Shown: piece by piece, positions 1 to 11,270 of the stretch
How the letters are laid out: every line of letters begins with the position of its first letter
Numbering within the stretch: position 1 is the first letter of the stretch
Source: Hyphomicrobiales bacterium
GTDB lineage: Bacteria; Pseudomonadota; Alphaproteobacteria; Rhizobiales; Rhizobiaceae
DNA length: 64,000 nucleotides
NCBI GenBank assembly: GCA_900470155.1
Contig: UBZT01000004.1
Coordinates: 420,583-484,582 of the forward strand
Direction: 5' to 3'
Notes under the pieces: generated by a model
The model's database searches: none
What the model saw: the letters and a program-made list of their open reading frames with translations, nothing else
What the model was told of the DNA's origin: nothing
Translations under genes and position numbers: made by a program

Positions 1-928
1 CGGCAAAGCCCTTGGCGGCAAGTGCCGTCTTGCGGGCGGCAAGGATTGCATCGTCGTTCGTCTGCAAGGAAAACCAGTCGAGGCCGGCCATCATCTCCTG
101 GCGCGGACCGGCATCCGGGCTCTCCCAGATATTGGCGCCGACATGGTGATGGTAGCGGCCGGACGACAGGAAGGTCGCGCCGCGCTGGTCGTCCCCCGCC
201 ACCACGTCAAGCCCGAGGCCTGCGTTGTAGAACCCACGTGTCGCTTCCAGAGCCCCGACTTTCAGATGGATATGGCCGATCCGCAAACCGGCCGGAACCG
301 TCTTGTAGTCGTCGCGGTCGGTGCGTGTCTTCGTCTTGATGAAGATATCGTCGATATCGAGTTCCCTGGTGCCCATCGACACCCGGTCGCCGGCCCAGAG
401 CCAACGCTCCACCGGCCGGTCGCTATAGACCTCGACGCCATTGCCCTCCGGGTCGGCAAGATAGACGGCTTCCGACACGCTGTGATCGGCAAAGCCGACC
501 AGCGGAAACTGGCTGCGCGCCACATGCACCAGCCAGCGGGCAAGATCGCTGCGCGAAGGCATCAGGAAAGCGGTATGATAAAGGCCCGCCTGGCCGCTGG
601 CCTCGGGGGTGGCATCCGGCCGGCTGAGGATATGCAGCAGGGCGGTTCCGCCGGCACCCAGCGTCACCTCGTCCTTGTCTTCGCGCAGAACCTCCAGCCC
701 CAGCATGCCGGTGTAATAAGCCTTCAGCGCGCCCATGTCGCGCGCCCGCAGGCAGACGGCGCCGACATGCATCGGGCGCGTCAGCGCAAACGGCAGGGTG
801 CTTGGCGACGAGCGCATCACCGTCTGGATCTCGATTCCCTCGGCCCTGAGCGCACCGGCCATGGCGCCGGATAGCGTCGCCGTGCCCGCCAAAGCCAAAA
901 GCCGCCGTCTCGTCAGGTCTGTCCGCAT
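1..928 (-). CDS. Exported two-domain VOC (glyoxalase/dioxygenase superfamily) protein, 3' end outside the window
   Basis: The reading frame is open from an ATG at 928 down to the window edge (309 codons visible, C-terminus missing). The first ~28 residues look like a twin-arginine signal: RTDLTRRRLLALAG followed by a small-residue stretch. Two VOC modules follow, the first starting near MHVGAVCLRARDMGALKAYY and the second near RIGHIHLKVGALEATRGFY; each has the His at the start of the first strand, and HHHVGANIW is in the second. This resembles CatE-like catechol-2,3-dioxygenase/VOC proteins, where His/His/Glu bind a divalent metal. Substrate unknown; a Tat signal on a CatE-like protein is unusual. 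It is divergent from ppdK. Confidence 0.75.
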   Translation of the reverse strand, partial: MRTDLTRRRLLALAGTATLSGAMAGALRAEGIEIQTVMRSSPSTLPFALTRPMHVGAVCLRARDMGALKAYYTGMLGLEVLREDKDEVTLGAGGTALLHILSRPDATPEASGQAGLYHTAFLMPSRSDLARWLVHVARSQFPLVGFADHSVSEAVYLADPEGNGVEVYSDRPVERWLWAGDRVSMGTRELDIDDIFIKTKTRTDRDDYKTVPAGLRIGHIHLKVGALEATRGFYNAGLGLDVVAGDDQRGATFLSSGRYHHHVGANIWESPDAGPRQEMMAGLDWFSLQTNDDAILAARKTALAAKGFA

Positions 929-1152
929 CCCGTGCCCCCGCAAATCCTGTGTCCCACTGCTTTCGCCTTACACCCCAGGCCCTCGTTTTGCCCGTCACGA
1001 CCGTCTCGGCAAACTCACTTTGGCGTGACCCGGATCACGCAGCCTGCCTCATTTATGATGCATTGCAGCATAAACATCGGCGCTTGGCGTTTTCATTCCG
1101 TCACATTTGCTGTAAACGATGGAAAAACAAGCCTGTTTGGGTGGAGAGGGCG

Positions 1153-3819
<2,667 letters not shown>

Positions 3820-3893
3820 GGGGCGGGCAGCAAAGCTGGTTGAACATACTTGAGACCTATCAACTGGCTGCATGCTGAGCGGCGTGACGTTAG

Positions 3894-4097
3894 CTATTCG
3901 GTTAAGCCGTAAAAAATGTCCCACAGGCGGTTTTCGCGTGGTTCGACTGTTTCAAGACAGTTTGCGTCCAAACCCAGAATACTCTGGTCACGGCACATTC
4001 CGACGAGCAGCGCATACCGTTCGCGCTCGACGTCTCCAATACGCGAAAGCGAAAAAGCGGAAATTCCAATTAACGTGACTAAAACCAAGTTGCGCAT
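3894..4097 (-). CDS. Small hypothetical protein with N-terminal hydrophobic segment
   Basis: A 67-codon frame on the minus strand (an alternative start 5 codons upstream at 4112). It begins MRNLVLVTLIGISAFSLSR, which reads as a signal peptide or membrane anchor, followed by an acidic/polar tail with two cysteines (positions near 33 and 45). Unlike the overlapping frames on the plus strand it has a plausible protein-like composition. No family recognised; it could be a small secreted or membrane protein, or a chance frame in a poorly coding stretch. It lies tail-to-tail with ppdK. Confidence 0.4.
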   Translation of the reverse strand: MRNLVLVTLIGISAFSLSRIGDVERERYALLVGMCRDQSILGLDANCLETVEPRENRLWDIFYGLTE

Positions 4098-4159
4098 TCT
4101 TGCCAGACCCATCGATTTTGAAGAAGGTAGCCACTGTCTGCAGAGCTGAAAAGTCGTTG

Positions 4160-4330
4160 ATGATGTCCGAACGCGCGGTTCGCATTCCGCCTGTTGGCAA
4201 ACGAACTAAAGTTATGCCCCATCAACAGCGTCCTCAATTCTTTCCCTGCGGTGGAGATAATGGAACACAGGTCTGCGAAATCAAAGCATCGAAGCGTCCG
4301 GCCAGGAACTGGAGTGACACAGATAACTGA
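4160..4330 (+). pseudogene. Probable remnant of a RelE/HigB-type toxin (HI1419 family) in front of the antitoxin
   Basis: The frame ending at 4330 reads ...MSERAVRIPPVGKRTKVM, then QFFPCGGDNGTQVCEIKASK, then RPARNWSDTDN and stop. From memory of the family, RelE-like toxins of this type end roughly GVSE-RI--GPGYRVY--, then LLCGGDKGTQ--DI--AK--AR-W, so the order and spacing fit a C-terminal half with many substitutions. The stop overlaps the antitoxin GTG start by 17 nt, as expected of a toxin-antitoxin operon. No intact N-terminal half or start is visible upstream (the segment back to ~4100 does not align to anything I recognise). Called a decayed toxin by inference. Confidence 0.5.
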
Positions 4331-4610
4331 GGATTTCACCGACTACGATCCGGCCGAAGACCTGGATACCCCCGAAGCGATTTCCGTCTTCGTCAACGAG
4401 GCGCTGAAAACGGATGATGCCGCCTATATCGCCCATGCGCTCGGCGTCGTGGCTCGTGCAAAAGGCATGGCCGGGATTGCGCGGCAGGCAGGGCTTTCGC
4501 GGGAGCAGTTGTATCGGACGCTCAGCAGTGAGGGCAATCCGACGTTAAAGACCACGCTTGCGGTGATGAAGGCGCTGGGGATTTCTCTGACGGCGGATGT
4601 GGTGGGGTGA
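4314..4610 (+). CDS. Antitoxin of the HigA/HI1420 type (helix-turn-helix addiction module antidote), apparently orphan
   Basis: 98 residues beginning at GTG 4314, with AGGA 7 nt upstream; this start gives the normal length for the family and removes an unrelated N-terminal stretch. The start FTDYDPAEDLDTPEAISVFV is typical of the putative addiction-module antidote family, followed by a helix-turn-helix (GMAGIARQAGLSREQLYRTL) near residues 57-80. Such proteins neutralise a RelE-like toxin and repress their own operon. Here the toxin upstream appears degenerate, so this may be an orphan regulator kept for DNA binding. Upstream ATGs at 4194 and 4260 are in frame but would add residues with no family likeness. 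Confidence 0.85.
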   Translation: MTQITEDFTDYDPAEDLDTPEAISVFVNEALKTDDAAYIAHALGVVARAKGMAGIARQAGLSREQLYRTLSSEGNPTLKTTLAVMKALGISLTADVVG

Positions 4611-4836
4611 AGGTCGCTCAAGTTAAACGCGAAACGTGAAATGGGGGCCGCTTTGCGCCGTCATTTCGGCCTTTGAAGCCTACCTTGCATCTGCCGGAAA
4701 GCAGACATTGTCTGGCTTCACGGTAACGGCATCTTTGCCCCGCCGACAGCGGAAGTCAGCGTCGTCGCCTTCAAGTCTCGGCAAAGCTGCTCAACTGTTT
4801 TGCAAAGCATTCTGTCGCGCTTGTCTCAACCCGCTG
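4611..4836. other. Intergenic stretch, nothing recognised
   Basis: Between the antitoxin and the converging adenylate cyclase gene. A plus-strand frame (4636-5031) runs into the antisense of the cyclase and has no protein-like features. No hairpin with a T-run was seen. Confidence 0.4.
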
Positions 4837-6543
4837 TCACATCTCCGGCAGGCCGGCCTTCCGGAAGCCGTCAACAAAGTGGTCTCGTACAGATGCATCG
4901 CGCAGCGGCTGGGAGTTGAGCCAGTGGTTGATCGTGAAATGAGGGTGAGCGATCAGGAACAAGTCTGCTTCTCGCCGTGCCTCCTCACGGCGGTCCAACT
5001 GCGCAAGCGCAGCAGCCAGAAACTTGCGTGAGTTGGTACGATACGTGTCTTCCCTGCGCAGGGTAGCGGTTGCCGCATGATAGTCACGCGCGGCGTATTG
5101 CGCTTGCCCAAGATGACAAAGATACCAGCAGGTTGGATAGGGATTGAGCCGCAGAGCTTTTTCGATCTGCGCAAGTCCGTCGGTAATCCTGCCGTCCAGC
5201 ACGGAAATGTCCGACATGGCGGCCCAGGTGTCGGCGTGGTTGGGGTCCAGCTCCAGGGCCTTGGCGAAGGCGGCCTCCGATTCCTCCCATCGCCGCTCAT
5301 AAGCCAAAATCGTCCCCAGAATGTAACGGCAGCCGGCATCGTTGGGATCCAGGCCGACCGCCTTCTGTGCAAACGTCGTCGCCATCCGACGGTTAGGATC
5401 TTCGGGCTCGCCGAAATGAGTCCAGGCAAGCCAACGGTTATAGGCGAGCAGACCGAGCGCCTCGGCATATGATGGTTCGAGCTCAACCGCACGTTGGAGC
5501 AGCATATAGGCCTCACGTCCGGTTTGCGGCGACTCTTCCGTCAGGCGGCGCGCGCGCACACACAGATCGTACGCCTCAAAGTTCTTCGGCCGATTGCGCG
5601 GCTTCGGGATGGTCAGCCGGCCGATGAGGGCTTCAACAATCTTGGCGTTCACTTCATCCTGTAATTCGAAAACATCTTCCACCGTCCTGTCAAACCGGTC
5701 GGCCCACAAGTGCTGACCATCAAGCGCGTCGACCAATTGGGCATTGATGCGGACACGGCCCATGGCGCGTCTGGCGCTCCCCTCCAGGACATAGCGGACG
5801 CCCAGTTCCTGGGCGACCAGCCGCACGTCGACCGGCTTGGCCTTGTAGCCGGACACGGAATTGCGCGCGATGACGAACAGGCCAGCCGTACGGGAAAGGT
5901 CGGTGATCAGGTCTTCGGTCAAGCCGTCGACGAAAGGCGCATCCGCTTCATCCCCACTCATATTCGTGAACGGCAATACGGCGATCGAGGGACATTCGGG
6001 CAGCGGCAATATGCTCTGCAGCGCATCTGGCCAATGCCACACGTGGACAGGGCGAGTGAGGTTCTTCAGGTAGCGTTCGCCTGCATCAAAGAACCGGTCG
6101 CCGATCTTGCCGACGATCTCGCCGTGAACTTTGTCTGAAATGCAGATACCTCCCGGTGCTGCCTGCGTCTGGAGGCGCGCCGCAACATTGACGCCGTCGC
6201 CGAGGACGTCTGAACCGTCGTCAATGACATCTCCCATATTGACGCCTACACGCAAAAGTAGACGCTGGTCTCCGGAAGCCTCCACAGCAGTGGTGGCCCG
6301 TTGCATTTCCAACGCTGCTGTGACTGCATCCACCGCACTACCGAATTCGATTAAGAATCCGTCGCCCATGACCTTGAAGATACGACCGTGGTGGCGCATC
6401 ACAACAGGCTCGATGACCCCAGAACGGAGTTCCCTGAGGTTCGCCAGCGTTGCAACTTCATCAGCCTCCATCAGGCGCGAATATCCCACCACATCGGCTA
6501 CGACGATGGCAGCAAGGCGACGATGAAGAGATTGATCCGTCAT
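4837..6543 (-). CDS. Class III adenylate/guanylate cyclase with FlgO/TolB-like and TPR domains
   Basis: 568 residues. Residues ~8-185 form a class III nucleotidyl cyclase domain: AAIVVADVVGYSRLMEADE with first metal Asp17, KVMGDGFLIEF with Asp61, and DVLGDGVNVAARLQ with Asn119 and Arg123. Residues ~190-320 match the FlgO/TolB-like module common in rhizobial cyclases (SIAVLPFTNMSGDEADAPFV). The rest is TPR helices (e.g. AFAKALELDPNHADTWAAM). No membrane segment is seen, so it is likely cytoplasmic and makes cAMP (or cGMP) in response to a protein or ligand contact through the TPRs. Rhizobia carry many paralogs of this architecture. The gene is isolated, with a long upstream gap. Confidence 0.9.
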   Translation of the reverse strand: MTDQSLHRRLAAIVVADVVGYSRLMEADEVATLANLRELRSGVIEPVVMRHHGRIFKVMGDGFLIEFGSAVDAVTAALEMQRATTAVEASGDQRLLLRVGVNMGDVIDDGSDVLGDGVNVAARLQTQAAPGGICISDKVHGEIVGKIGDRFFDAGERYLKNLTRPVHVWHWPDALQSILPLPECPSIAVLPFTNMSGDEADAPFVDGLTEDLITDLSRTAGLFVIARNSVSGYKAKPVDVRLVAQELGVRYVLEGSARRAMGRVRINAQLVDALDGQHLWADRFDRTVEDVFELQDEVNAKIVEALIGRLTIPKPRNRPKNFEAYDLCVRARRLTEESPQTGREAYMLLQRAVELEPSYAEALGLLAYNRWLAWTHFGEPEDPNRRMATTFAQKAVGLDPNDAGCRYILGTILAYERRWEESEAAFAKALELDPNHADTWAAMSDISVLDGRITDGLAQIEKALRLNPYPTCWYLCHLGQAQYAARDYHAATATLRREDTYRTNSRKFLAAALAQLDRREEARREADLFLIAHPHFTINHWLNSQPLRDASVRDHFVDGFRKAGLPEM

Positions 6544-6774
6544 GTGAGGACAAGCCTAACGACCGAATTAGCAAGATATTGTTCAACCGCGGGTGAGTCA
6601 ACAAGTGGCAGGAGGTGGCATCACAGGCGATCTCCACCACCTTGAGCCGTCATCCTCCTTTGTGACCCACGGCGTTGAGGTGGACGGCACGTGAATGAGG
6701 ACCCACGAAAAGCGGTCGGCCCTGCAACGCCTCCTCCGCCTTGCCGCCAGTACCTCCTCAATACGCCACATGCC

Positions 6775-7176
6775 TCACCTTGGAAACGCTTCCACATGCG
6801 TCTCGGCCGTGCGTCCGAAATACACCACGCGCCTCCCGAGGAAGGACACGATATACCCCGCACAACCCGCCGCCTTGGCCTCGGCGCTGAAGGCCCGGTA
6901 GCTATAGTCATCCGCACCCGATTGCGCCCAGCGCACCAGCCGTTCGATTGCGTTGGCGTCGAACGCCGCGCCGATCGTCCCGGCATGCGCAGGCATGGCC
7001 AGCGCCGTGCTGTCGCCGTCTGCCAGGTAAAAGGTCTGGCTGTCGCGCCGGTAGTCGACAGCATAACCCTCGAAGCCGGCGGCGATCAGCCGGCCGACGA
7101 TCTCGGGAAAGCTGAGGCTGCCGTCATGGGCGGCATCCAGGCAGGTCTGGGCAATGGAAATGCGTTCCGCGTCCAT
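6775..7176 (-). CDS. DUF1398 family protein
   Basis: 133 residues with the family features SFPEIVGRLIAAGFEGYAVDY near residues 22-42, YYRRDS/YLADGD, and the C-terminal YIVSFLGRRVVYFGRTAETH. DUF1398 proteins are small soluble proteins of unknown function, sometimes labelled phage envelope protein without real support. The ATG at 7176 has AAGGAG 7 nt upstream. The MarR regulator follows 56 nt upstream on the same strand, so the two could be co-transcribed from the MarR promoter at ~7.7 kb, which would make this a target of that autoregulated regulator. That link is inference. Confidence 0.8.
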   Translation of the reverse strand: MDAERISIAQTCLDAAHDGSLSFPEIVGRLIAAGFEGYAVDYRRDSQTFYLADGDSTALAMPAHAGTIGAAFDANAIERLVRWAQSGADDYSYRAFSAEAKAAGCAGYIVSFLGRRVVYFGRTAETHVEAFPR

Positions 7177-7232
7177 GGCGGTTCTCCTTGTGTTTGAAAG
7201 ATTGGCTGTGGCCGGCGAGGGTCAGTCGGCGT

Positions 7233-7685
7233 TCAGTCGACCGGGATGGTCCTGATCCCGCGCCGTTCGGCGAGGGCTCTCAATGTCTGGCTGAGAGCCG
7301 TGTGTTCCTCCGGCGTCAGCACGCCGAAATAGTCGGCATCGGTGGCATCTGCCAGCGCCGCGAGAACCGGCACTTTCGCCCGCCCGTCTTCGGTCAGGAA
7401 CAGGCGGTGGGCGCGCCCGTCACGCTCGTTTTCGGCACGTCCGACCAGCCGCTTTTCCGTCAGCCGGTCGGCCAGCTTGCTGATCGCGCCCTTGGTCATG
7501 CCCATTTTCTCGGCCAGCGCCGATGGCGCCATGTCGTCCTGGTCGTAGAGCGCGCGCATGAAGGCCCATTCCGCAACCGTGACGCCTTCGCCGGCAACCT
7601 TCCGGGCAAATTCCTGCGACACGGCATTCGACACCATGCGCATCCAGTAGCCGGTATGGGTGGTAAGGTCGGAAACGGTCGTCAT
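7233..7685 (-). CDS. MarR family transcriptional regulator
   Basis: 150 residues with a winged helix: VTVAEWAFMRALYDQDDMAP, then SALAEKMGMTKGAISKLADRL (recognition helix) and the wing RAENERDGRAHRLFLTEDG with the DxR motif typical of MarR proteins. Such proteins are dimeric repressors, often released by phenolic ligands or oxidants. A perfect 13-bp inverted repeat lies just upstream (7704-7741) and overlaps the likely promoter, pointing to autoregulation. DUF1398 lies downstream on the same strand; a cupin and a metallo-hydrolase are divergent. Ligand unknown. Confidence 0.92.
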   Translation of the reverse strand: MTTVSDLTTHTGYWMRMVSNAVSQEFARKVAGEGVTVAEWAFMRALYDQDDMAPSALAEKMGMTKGAISKLADRLTEKRLVGRAENERDGRAHRLFLTEDGRAKVPVLAALADATDADYFGVLTPEEHTALSQTLRALAERRGIRTIPVD

Positions 7686-7703
7686 CGAGGGGTTCCATTT
7701 TGA

Positions 7704-7741
7704 TTGACTAGGAAACTATATCGAATTGGTTTCCTAGTCAA
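7704..7741. promoter_or_regulatory. Perfect 13-bp inverted repeat, likely MarR operator
   Basis: TTGACTAGGAAAC (7704-7716) and GTTTCCTAGTCAA (7729-7741) are exact reverse complements separated by 12 bp. On the minus strand the right arm supplies TTGACT and the spacer/left arm supplies TATAGT about 15-16 bp later, so a repressor bound here would cover the -35 and -10 of the MarR gene. Confidence 0.75.
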
Positions 7742-7901
7742 GTTGTTTTGCGCATCTGTGCCGGCCACGCGCCCTTCACGGACCGCTGTGTCGCTTCAAT
7801 TGCTGATTGCGGCCCCAGCACGCCCGCGATAACCTCGGCCCCAACCTTGGCGGAACCACGTCTCATCGTGATCCGCCCAGATGCCACCCACGGAGACTTT
7901 C

Positions 7902-8198
7902 ATGCCCGGCTATTCCGCCCGCCCACCTGCCATCCCGACAACAGTGCTCGACGATGCCGTCACCCGCATCACCCGCTGGGATTTCGAGCCGGGTGCCGCG
8001 ACCGGTCACCACACGCATGGGCTCGGTTATGTCGTTGTGCCGATCACCGATTGCCATTTCCTCATCGAGGACGAGGCCGGCGAGCGCCGGGTGACCAGCA
8101 AGGCTGGCGAAGCCTATCGCCGCGATGCCGGCGTCGAGCACAATGTCATCAATGGCGGCGACGGTCCGATGAGTTTCATCGAGATCGAGTACAAATGA
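7902..8198 (+). CDS. Small cupin-domain protein
   Basis: 98 residues from the ATG at 7902, chosen because GGAGA lies 5 nt upstream (an in-frame ATG at 7881 lacks a site). A single cupin barrel is visible: GAATGHHTHGLGYVVVPITD carries the cupin-1 His pair, and EHNVINGGDGPMSFIEIE the second motif His. Cupins of this size bind a metal and act as dioxygenases, isomerases or sensors; the substrate cannot be read here. Its stop overlaps the start of the metallo-hydrolase gene (ATGA), so the two are translationally coupled. The MarR operator is ~160 bp upstream. Confidence 0.85.
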   Translation: MPGYSARPPAIPTTVLDDAVTRITRWDFEPGAATGHHTHGLGYVVVPITDCHFLIEDEAGERRVTSKAGEAYRRDAGVEHNVINGGDGPMSFIEIEYK

Positions 8199-9133
8199 GC
8201 GGCGACAGCGACGAAGCCGCAGCGGATATGCCGCCCGATTTTGTCACGGCTTTTGAGCCGGCGCATGGAATGCTGGTGCCGCTGGCAGAGGGCGTTGCGC
8301 GCATCACCGTCAACAATCCGAGCCCGTTTACCTTTCACGGCACCAATACCTATGTCGTCGGCGACCGCTCGGTCTGCGTCATCGATCCGGGCCCCGACGA
8401 CGAGGCGCATTTCCAGGCGTTGAAGTCCGCCCTTGCGGGCAGGGAGGTGACCCATATCGCCGTCAGCCACACCCATCGCGATCACTCGCCGCTGGCGGCC
8501 CGCCTGAAGGCAGAGACCGGCGCGATCATCGTCGCCGAAGGCCCGCATCGCCCGTCGCGGGTGCTGCATGAAGGTGAGGCCAATCCGTTTGCCGAAAGCG
8601 CCGATGCCGATTTTCGCCCCGATATCGCGCTTGCCCATGGCGAAGCCTTCGAAGGCGACGGTTGGCGCCTGACGGCCCTGCACACACCCGGCCACACCGC
8701 CAATCACTGCGCCTTTGCGCTCGATGATCGCGGCATCGTCTTTTCCGCCGATCATGTCATGGCCTGGGCGACCTCGATCGTCGCCCCGCCCGATGGCGCC
8801 ATGGCCGATTACATGGCCTCGCTGGATATGCTGCTGGAGCGAAAGGACCGGATCTATTTCCCCGGCCATGGCGGCCCGGTCACCGATCCGCCCGCCTTCC
8901 TGCGCGGCCTGCGCACCCATCGCCGCATGCGCGAGCGCGCCGTGCTGGAGCGCATCCGCCTGGGCGACCGGCTGATCCCGGACATGGTCAAGGTGATCTA
9001 TGCGAGCACCGATCCAAGGCTGCATGGGGCGGCCGCACTCTCCGTGCTCGCCCATCTGGAGGATCTGGTGGAAAAAGGCCTAGTCGCGACCGACGGACCG
9101 GCCCGGCTTCTCGGAGCCTACCGGATCGCCTGA
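8195..9133 (+). CDS. MBL-fold metallo-hydrolase (LACTB2-like)
   Basis: 312 residues from ATG 8195, overlapping the cupin stop by 4 nt. The metallo-beta-lactamase motif HTHRDHSPL gives His92, His94, Asp96 and His97; LHTPGHTANH supplies the next His, SADHVMAW the bridging Asp, and YFPGHGGPV the last His. The C-terminal ~60 residues (RRMRERAVLERIRLGDRLIP onward) match the winged-helix-like tail of LACTB2-type hydrolases. In alphaproteobacteria this protein is a widespread cytoplasmic hydrolase of unproven substrate; LACTB2 itself cleaves single-stranded RNA. Frame continues upstream of 8195 without protein-like sequence, so the overlap start is preferred. Confidence 0.9.
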   Translation: MSGDSDEAAADMPPDFVTAFEPAHGMLVPLAEGVARITVNNPSPFTFHGTNTYVVGDRSVCVIDPGPDDEAHFQALKSALAGREVTHIAVSHTHRDHSPLAARLKAETGAIIVAEGPHRPSRVLHEGEANPFAESADADFRPDIALAHGEAFEGDGWRLTALHTPGHTANHCAFALDDRGIVFSADHVMAWATSIVAPPDGAMADYMASLDMLLERKDRIYFPGHGGPVTDPPAFLRGLRTHRRMRERAVLERIRLGDRLIPDMVKVIYASTDPRLHGAAALSVLAHLEDLVEKGLVATDGPARLLGAYRIA

Positions 9134-9151
9134 ACATCAGGCATGAATGCC

Positions 9152-10096
9152 TCAGTTGCCGGCGATACCCAGCAGTTCCGCATCCAGCGCATGCAGGAAA
9201 TCCTCGGCGATCTGGTCGCCGATGCCGAGATCATGCGGCCCGAAGCGGCTGGCGACGCGCATGTCGACCAGCGTCATTTCCGCCTCTTCGCGCAGCCGGA
9301 TGATCGCATCGAAAGGCAGGCCGAGAATGAGCGTGCGTGTTGTCAGCTGCAGCCGCACGGTTCCCGGCGGTTCGCTCGGTTCCGGCGGCATGCTGACCAC
9401 CACGTCGCTCGGCCGTGATGCGGGCAGGGGCCCCGTCTCCGGCAGGGCTTCGTCGGCGGCCGGCAGGCCAGACTGGGCCGGTTGATTGGGGTTGATGATC
9501 TCTTCCGTTGTTGGCCGCAGGGCAAAATCCGGCATCGCATATTCCTGGCCGCGGCTCGCCGTCACCACCAGCCGGTTGGCCTCGGCCACCTTGCGCACCG
9601 CTTCATAGACGCGGTCGAGCGCGCCTTCGTAGCGGCGGCCGGTGAGGCCCGGATAGGCAAAACTCTGCGCGGTCATCGCATCGGAGGGAAGGGGAGGCCG
9701 CGGCAGCAAATGCTGGGGCGCATCCGGTGTCGACAGCCATTCCGGCCGCTCCGTCAGATCGCTCGATACGTCGTAAAGCACGGGCCGGGTGAGATAGCGA
9801 TAGGCTCCGTAACCCGGCAGCGCCAGCGGCAGGGCGGCATAGATCAGCGCCCAGGTTGCCGCGACGCCGCCCAGCGCCCCGATATGCCAGAGGCGGACAA
9901 GACCGAGCAGCGCCAAAGGCACCGCAAGCATGGCCGGGATGGCCGCAATCAGCACCAGCGCCACGAAATCCGGCGTCTTCAGCGGCCCGAACCGATGTGC
10001 CAGCAGCACCAGCACCAGCATGCCCAGAGCAAACAGCCCGAGACGGCGCGCCAGGAAGGCGGAGCGGGAGACGGGACGGTCATAGCGGACGATCAT
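9152..10096 (-). CDS. Membrane protein with DUF1499 domain
   Basis: 314 residues. Three hydrophobic segments (about residues 18-33, 43-67 and 72-93) precede a soluble domain with FAYPGLTGRRYEGALDRVYE, LVVTASRGQEYAMPDFALRP and the closing DMRVASRFGPHDLGIGD, which are the marks of DUF1499. A Pro-rich insert sits near residues 215-250. DUF1499 proteins are envelope-associated and of unknown function. It converges with the metallo-hydrolase gene, with only 18 bp between the stops, and is followed upstream by another membrane protein gene on the same strand. Confidence 0.85.
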   Translation of the reverse strand: MIVRYDRPVSRSAFLARRLGLFALGMLVLVLLAHRFGPLKTPDFVALVLIAAIPAMLAVPLALLGLVRLWHIGALGGVAATWALIYAALPLALPGYGAYRYLTRPVLYDVSSDLTERPEWLSTPDAPQHLLPRPPLPSDAMTAQSFAYPGLTGRRYEGALDRVYEAVRKVAEANRLVVTASRGQEYAMPDFALRPTTEEIINPNQPAQSGLPAADEALPETGPLPASRPSDVVVSMPPEPSEPPGTVRLQLTTRTLILGLPFDAIIRLREEAEMTLVDMRVASRFGPHDLGIGDQIAEDFLHALDAELLGIAGN

Positions 10097-10172
10097 GCGG
10101 AAACACCGGAATCAAAGCGGTTGGTCTGTCCTGTGTAGCCGCTCCCTGCCGGGGCGTCGACCGCAAAGCGTA

Positions 10173-11270
10173 TCACGGCGCCGGCCCGGATTCCGGCGCC
10201 AGATCAGGCAGGATGTCTGCCCCAGGCTCTGGCTGCAGATCGGGCAGCGCATCCAGCCGCGTGCCGTTGAGCAGCGGATTGGAGCCGTCCGCGGGGATCG
10301 TCAGCTCGAAGCCGCTGTCGGGTGCATCCTCAAGCCCTTCCTCGACGGCCGGATCGAGTGGCGGCAAGGCCGGCGCATCCATCTGACCATTGTCGGGCGT
10401 GCTCGGATCGGCAAGCGCTGGCGCATCATTGCCGAGCGGAACGTAAAGCGAGACCAGAACGATGATGCCGATCACCACCAGCCAGGAGCCGACGATGCGC
10501 GCCGGGATCGTCAGCCAGGGCCCGCGGAAATTGCGCAACATCAGGCCCGGTGCGAGCAGGATCCACAGGGCCCCGATCACCGCTGTCAGGGTGAACTCCT
10601 TGATGCCGATGCCGAAGTCGTCCAGCCCGATGAACAGCGACAGCGAAAAGCCGATCACGCCGGCAGCAACCGGTGCGCCGATGCGCCGTATCTTGGCTGG
10701 CAGCCAGAGCACGACACCGGCCAGCATCACCGCAATCGGGGCGATCAGGAACAGTTCGCCGCCGAGCGGGCTTTGCAGGATGGCATGGAAGATCGGGTCG
10801 AATGCCAGCAGCATCGGCGCCATGACGGCAAGAAAGCAGGCGACGATCGTATAGATCTCGGCGCGATGGACCGCCATGCCGATGGCAACAGAAATGCCCA
10901 GCATCGCGAGAACCAGATCGTAGATCGACAGGGTGAACAGGAAACCCAGTTCGAAAAAGGCAAACTCGTGCGGGATCGATAGTGCCAGCGCCACGGTCAC
11001 CACGCCGGCGAGAAACAGCGCCAGCGACCAGCGGAAGCTTGCGGTTGCGGCAATACGGGTAAAATGTGCCCGCGCCGTCCGGTCCTCGGTATGATCGGTA
11101 CCCGGTTGATGATGGGCGGCGGTCAACGGGCCGGTCGCACCGGTTTTGCTAAGATTGCCGGCTCCCGTGGATCCGGCGTTCGCCGTGCCAGAGGCCCCGC
11201 CGGACGACGCCTCCGTGCGCTTCTGCCGGTTTTTCTGGTTTGCCCTCTGCTGAAGACGTCGCTGGCTCAT
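10173..11270 (-). CDS. Polytopic membrane protein of unknown function
   Basis: 365 residues. The first ~70 residues are basic then Ser/Gly/Thr-rich and probably disordered. About seven to nine hydrophobic helices follow (e.g. SLALFLAGVVTVALALSI, DLVLAMLGISVAIGMAV, AVMLAGVVLWLP, IVGSWLVVIGIIVLVSLYV). The last ~95 residues are acidic, Pro-rich and probably disordered or periplasmic. No family recognised; a partner of the DUF1499 gene 76 bp downstream is plausible, since both are on the same strand. The ATG at 11270 has GGAA about 6 nt upstream. Confidence 0.7.
   Translation of the reverse strand: MSQRRLQQRANQKNRQKRTEASSGGASGTANAGSTGAGNLSKTGATGPLTAAHHQPGTDHTEDRTARAHFTRIAATASFRWSLALFLAGVVTVALALSIPHEFAFFELGFLFTLSIYDLVLAMLGISVAIGMAVHRAEIYTIVACFLAVMAPMLLAFDPIFHAILQSPLGGELFLIAPIAVMLAGVVLWLPAKIRRIGAPVAAGVIGFSLSLFIGLDDFGIGIKEFTLTAVIGALWILLAPGLMLRNFRGPWLTIPARIVGSWLVVIGIIVLVSLYVPLGNDAPALADPSTPDNGQMDAPALPPLDPAVEEGLEDAPDSGFELTIPADGSNPLLNGTRLDALPDLQPEPGADILPDLAPESGPAP

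Noticed and set aside
4636..5031. Frame starting MKWGPLCAVISAFEAYLAS
   Set aside because: Runs into the antisense of the adenylate cyclase; no ribosome site or family.
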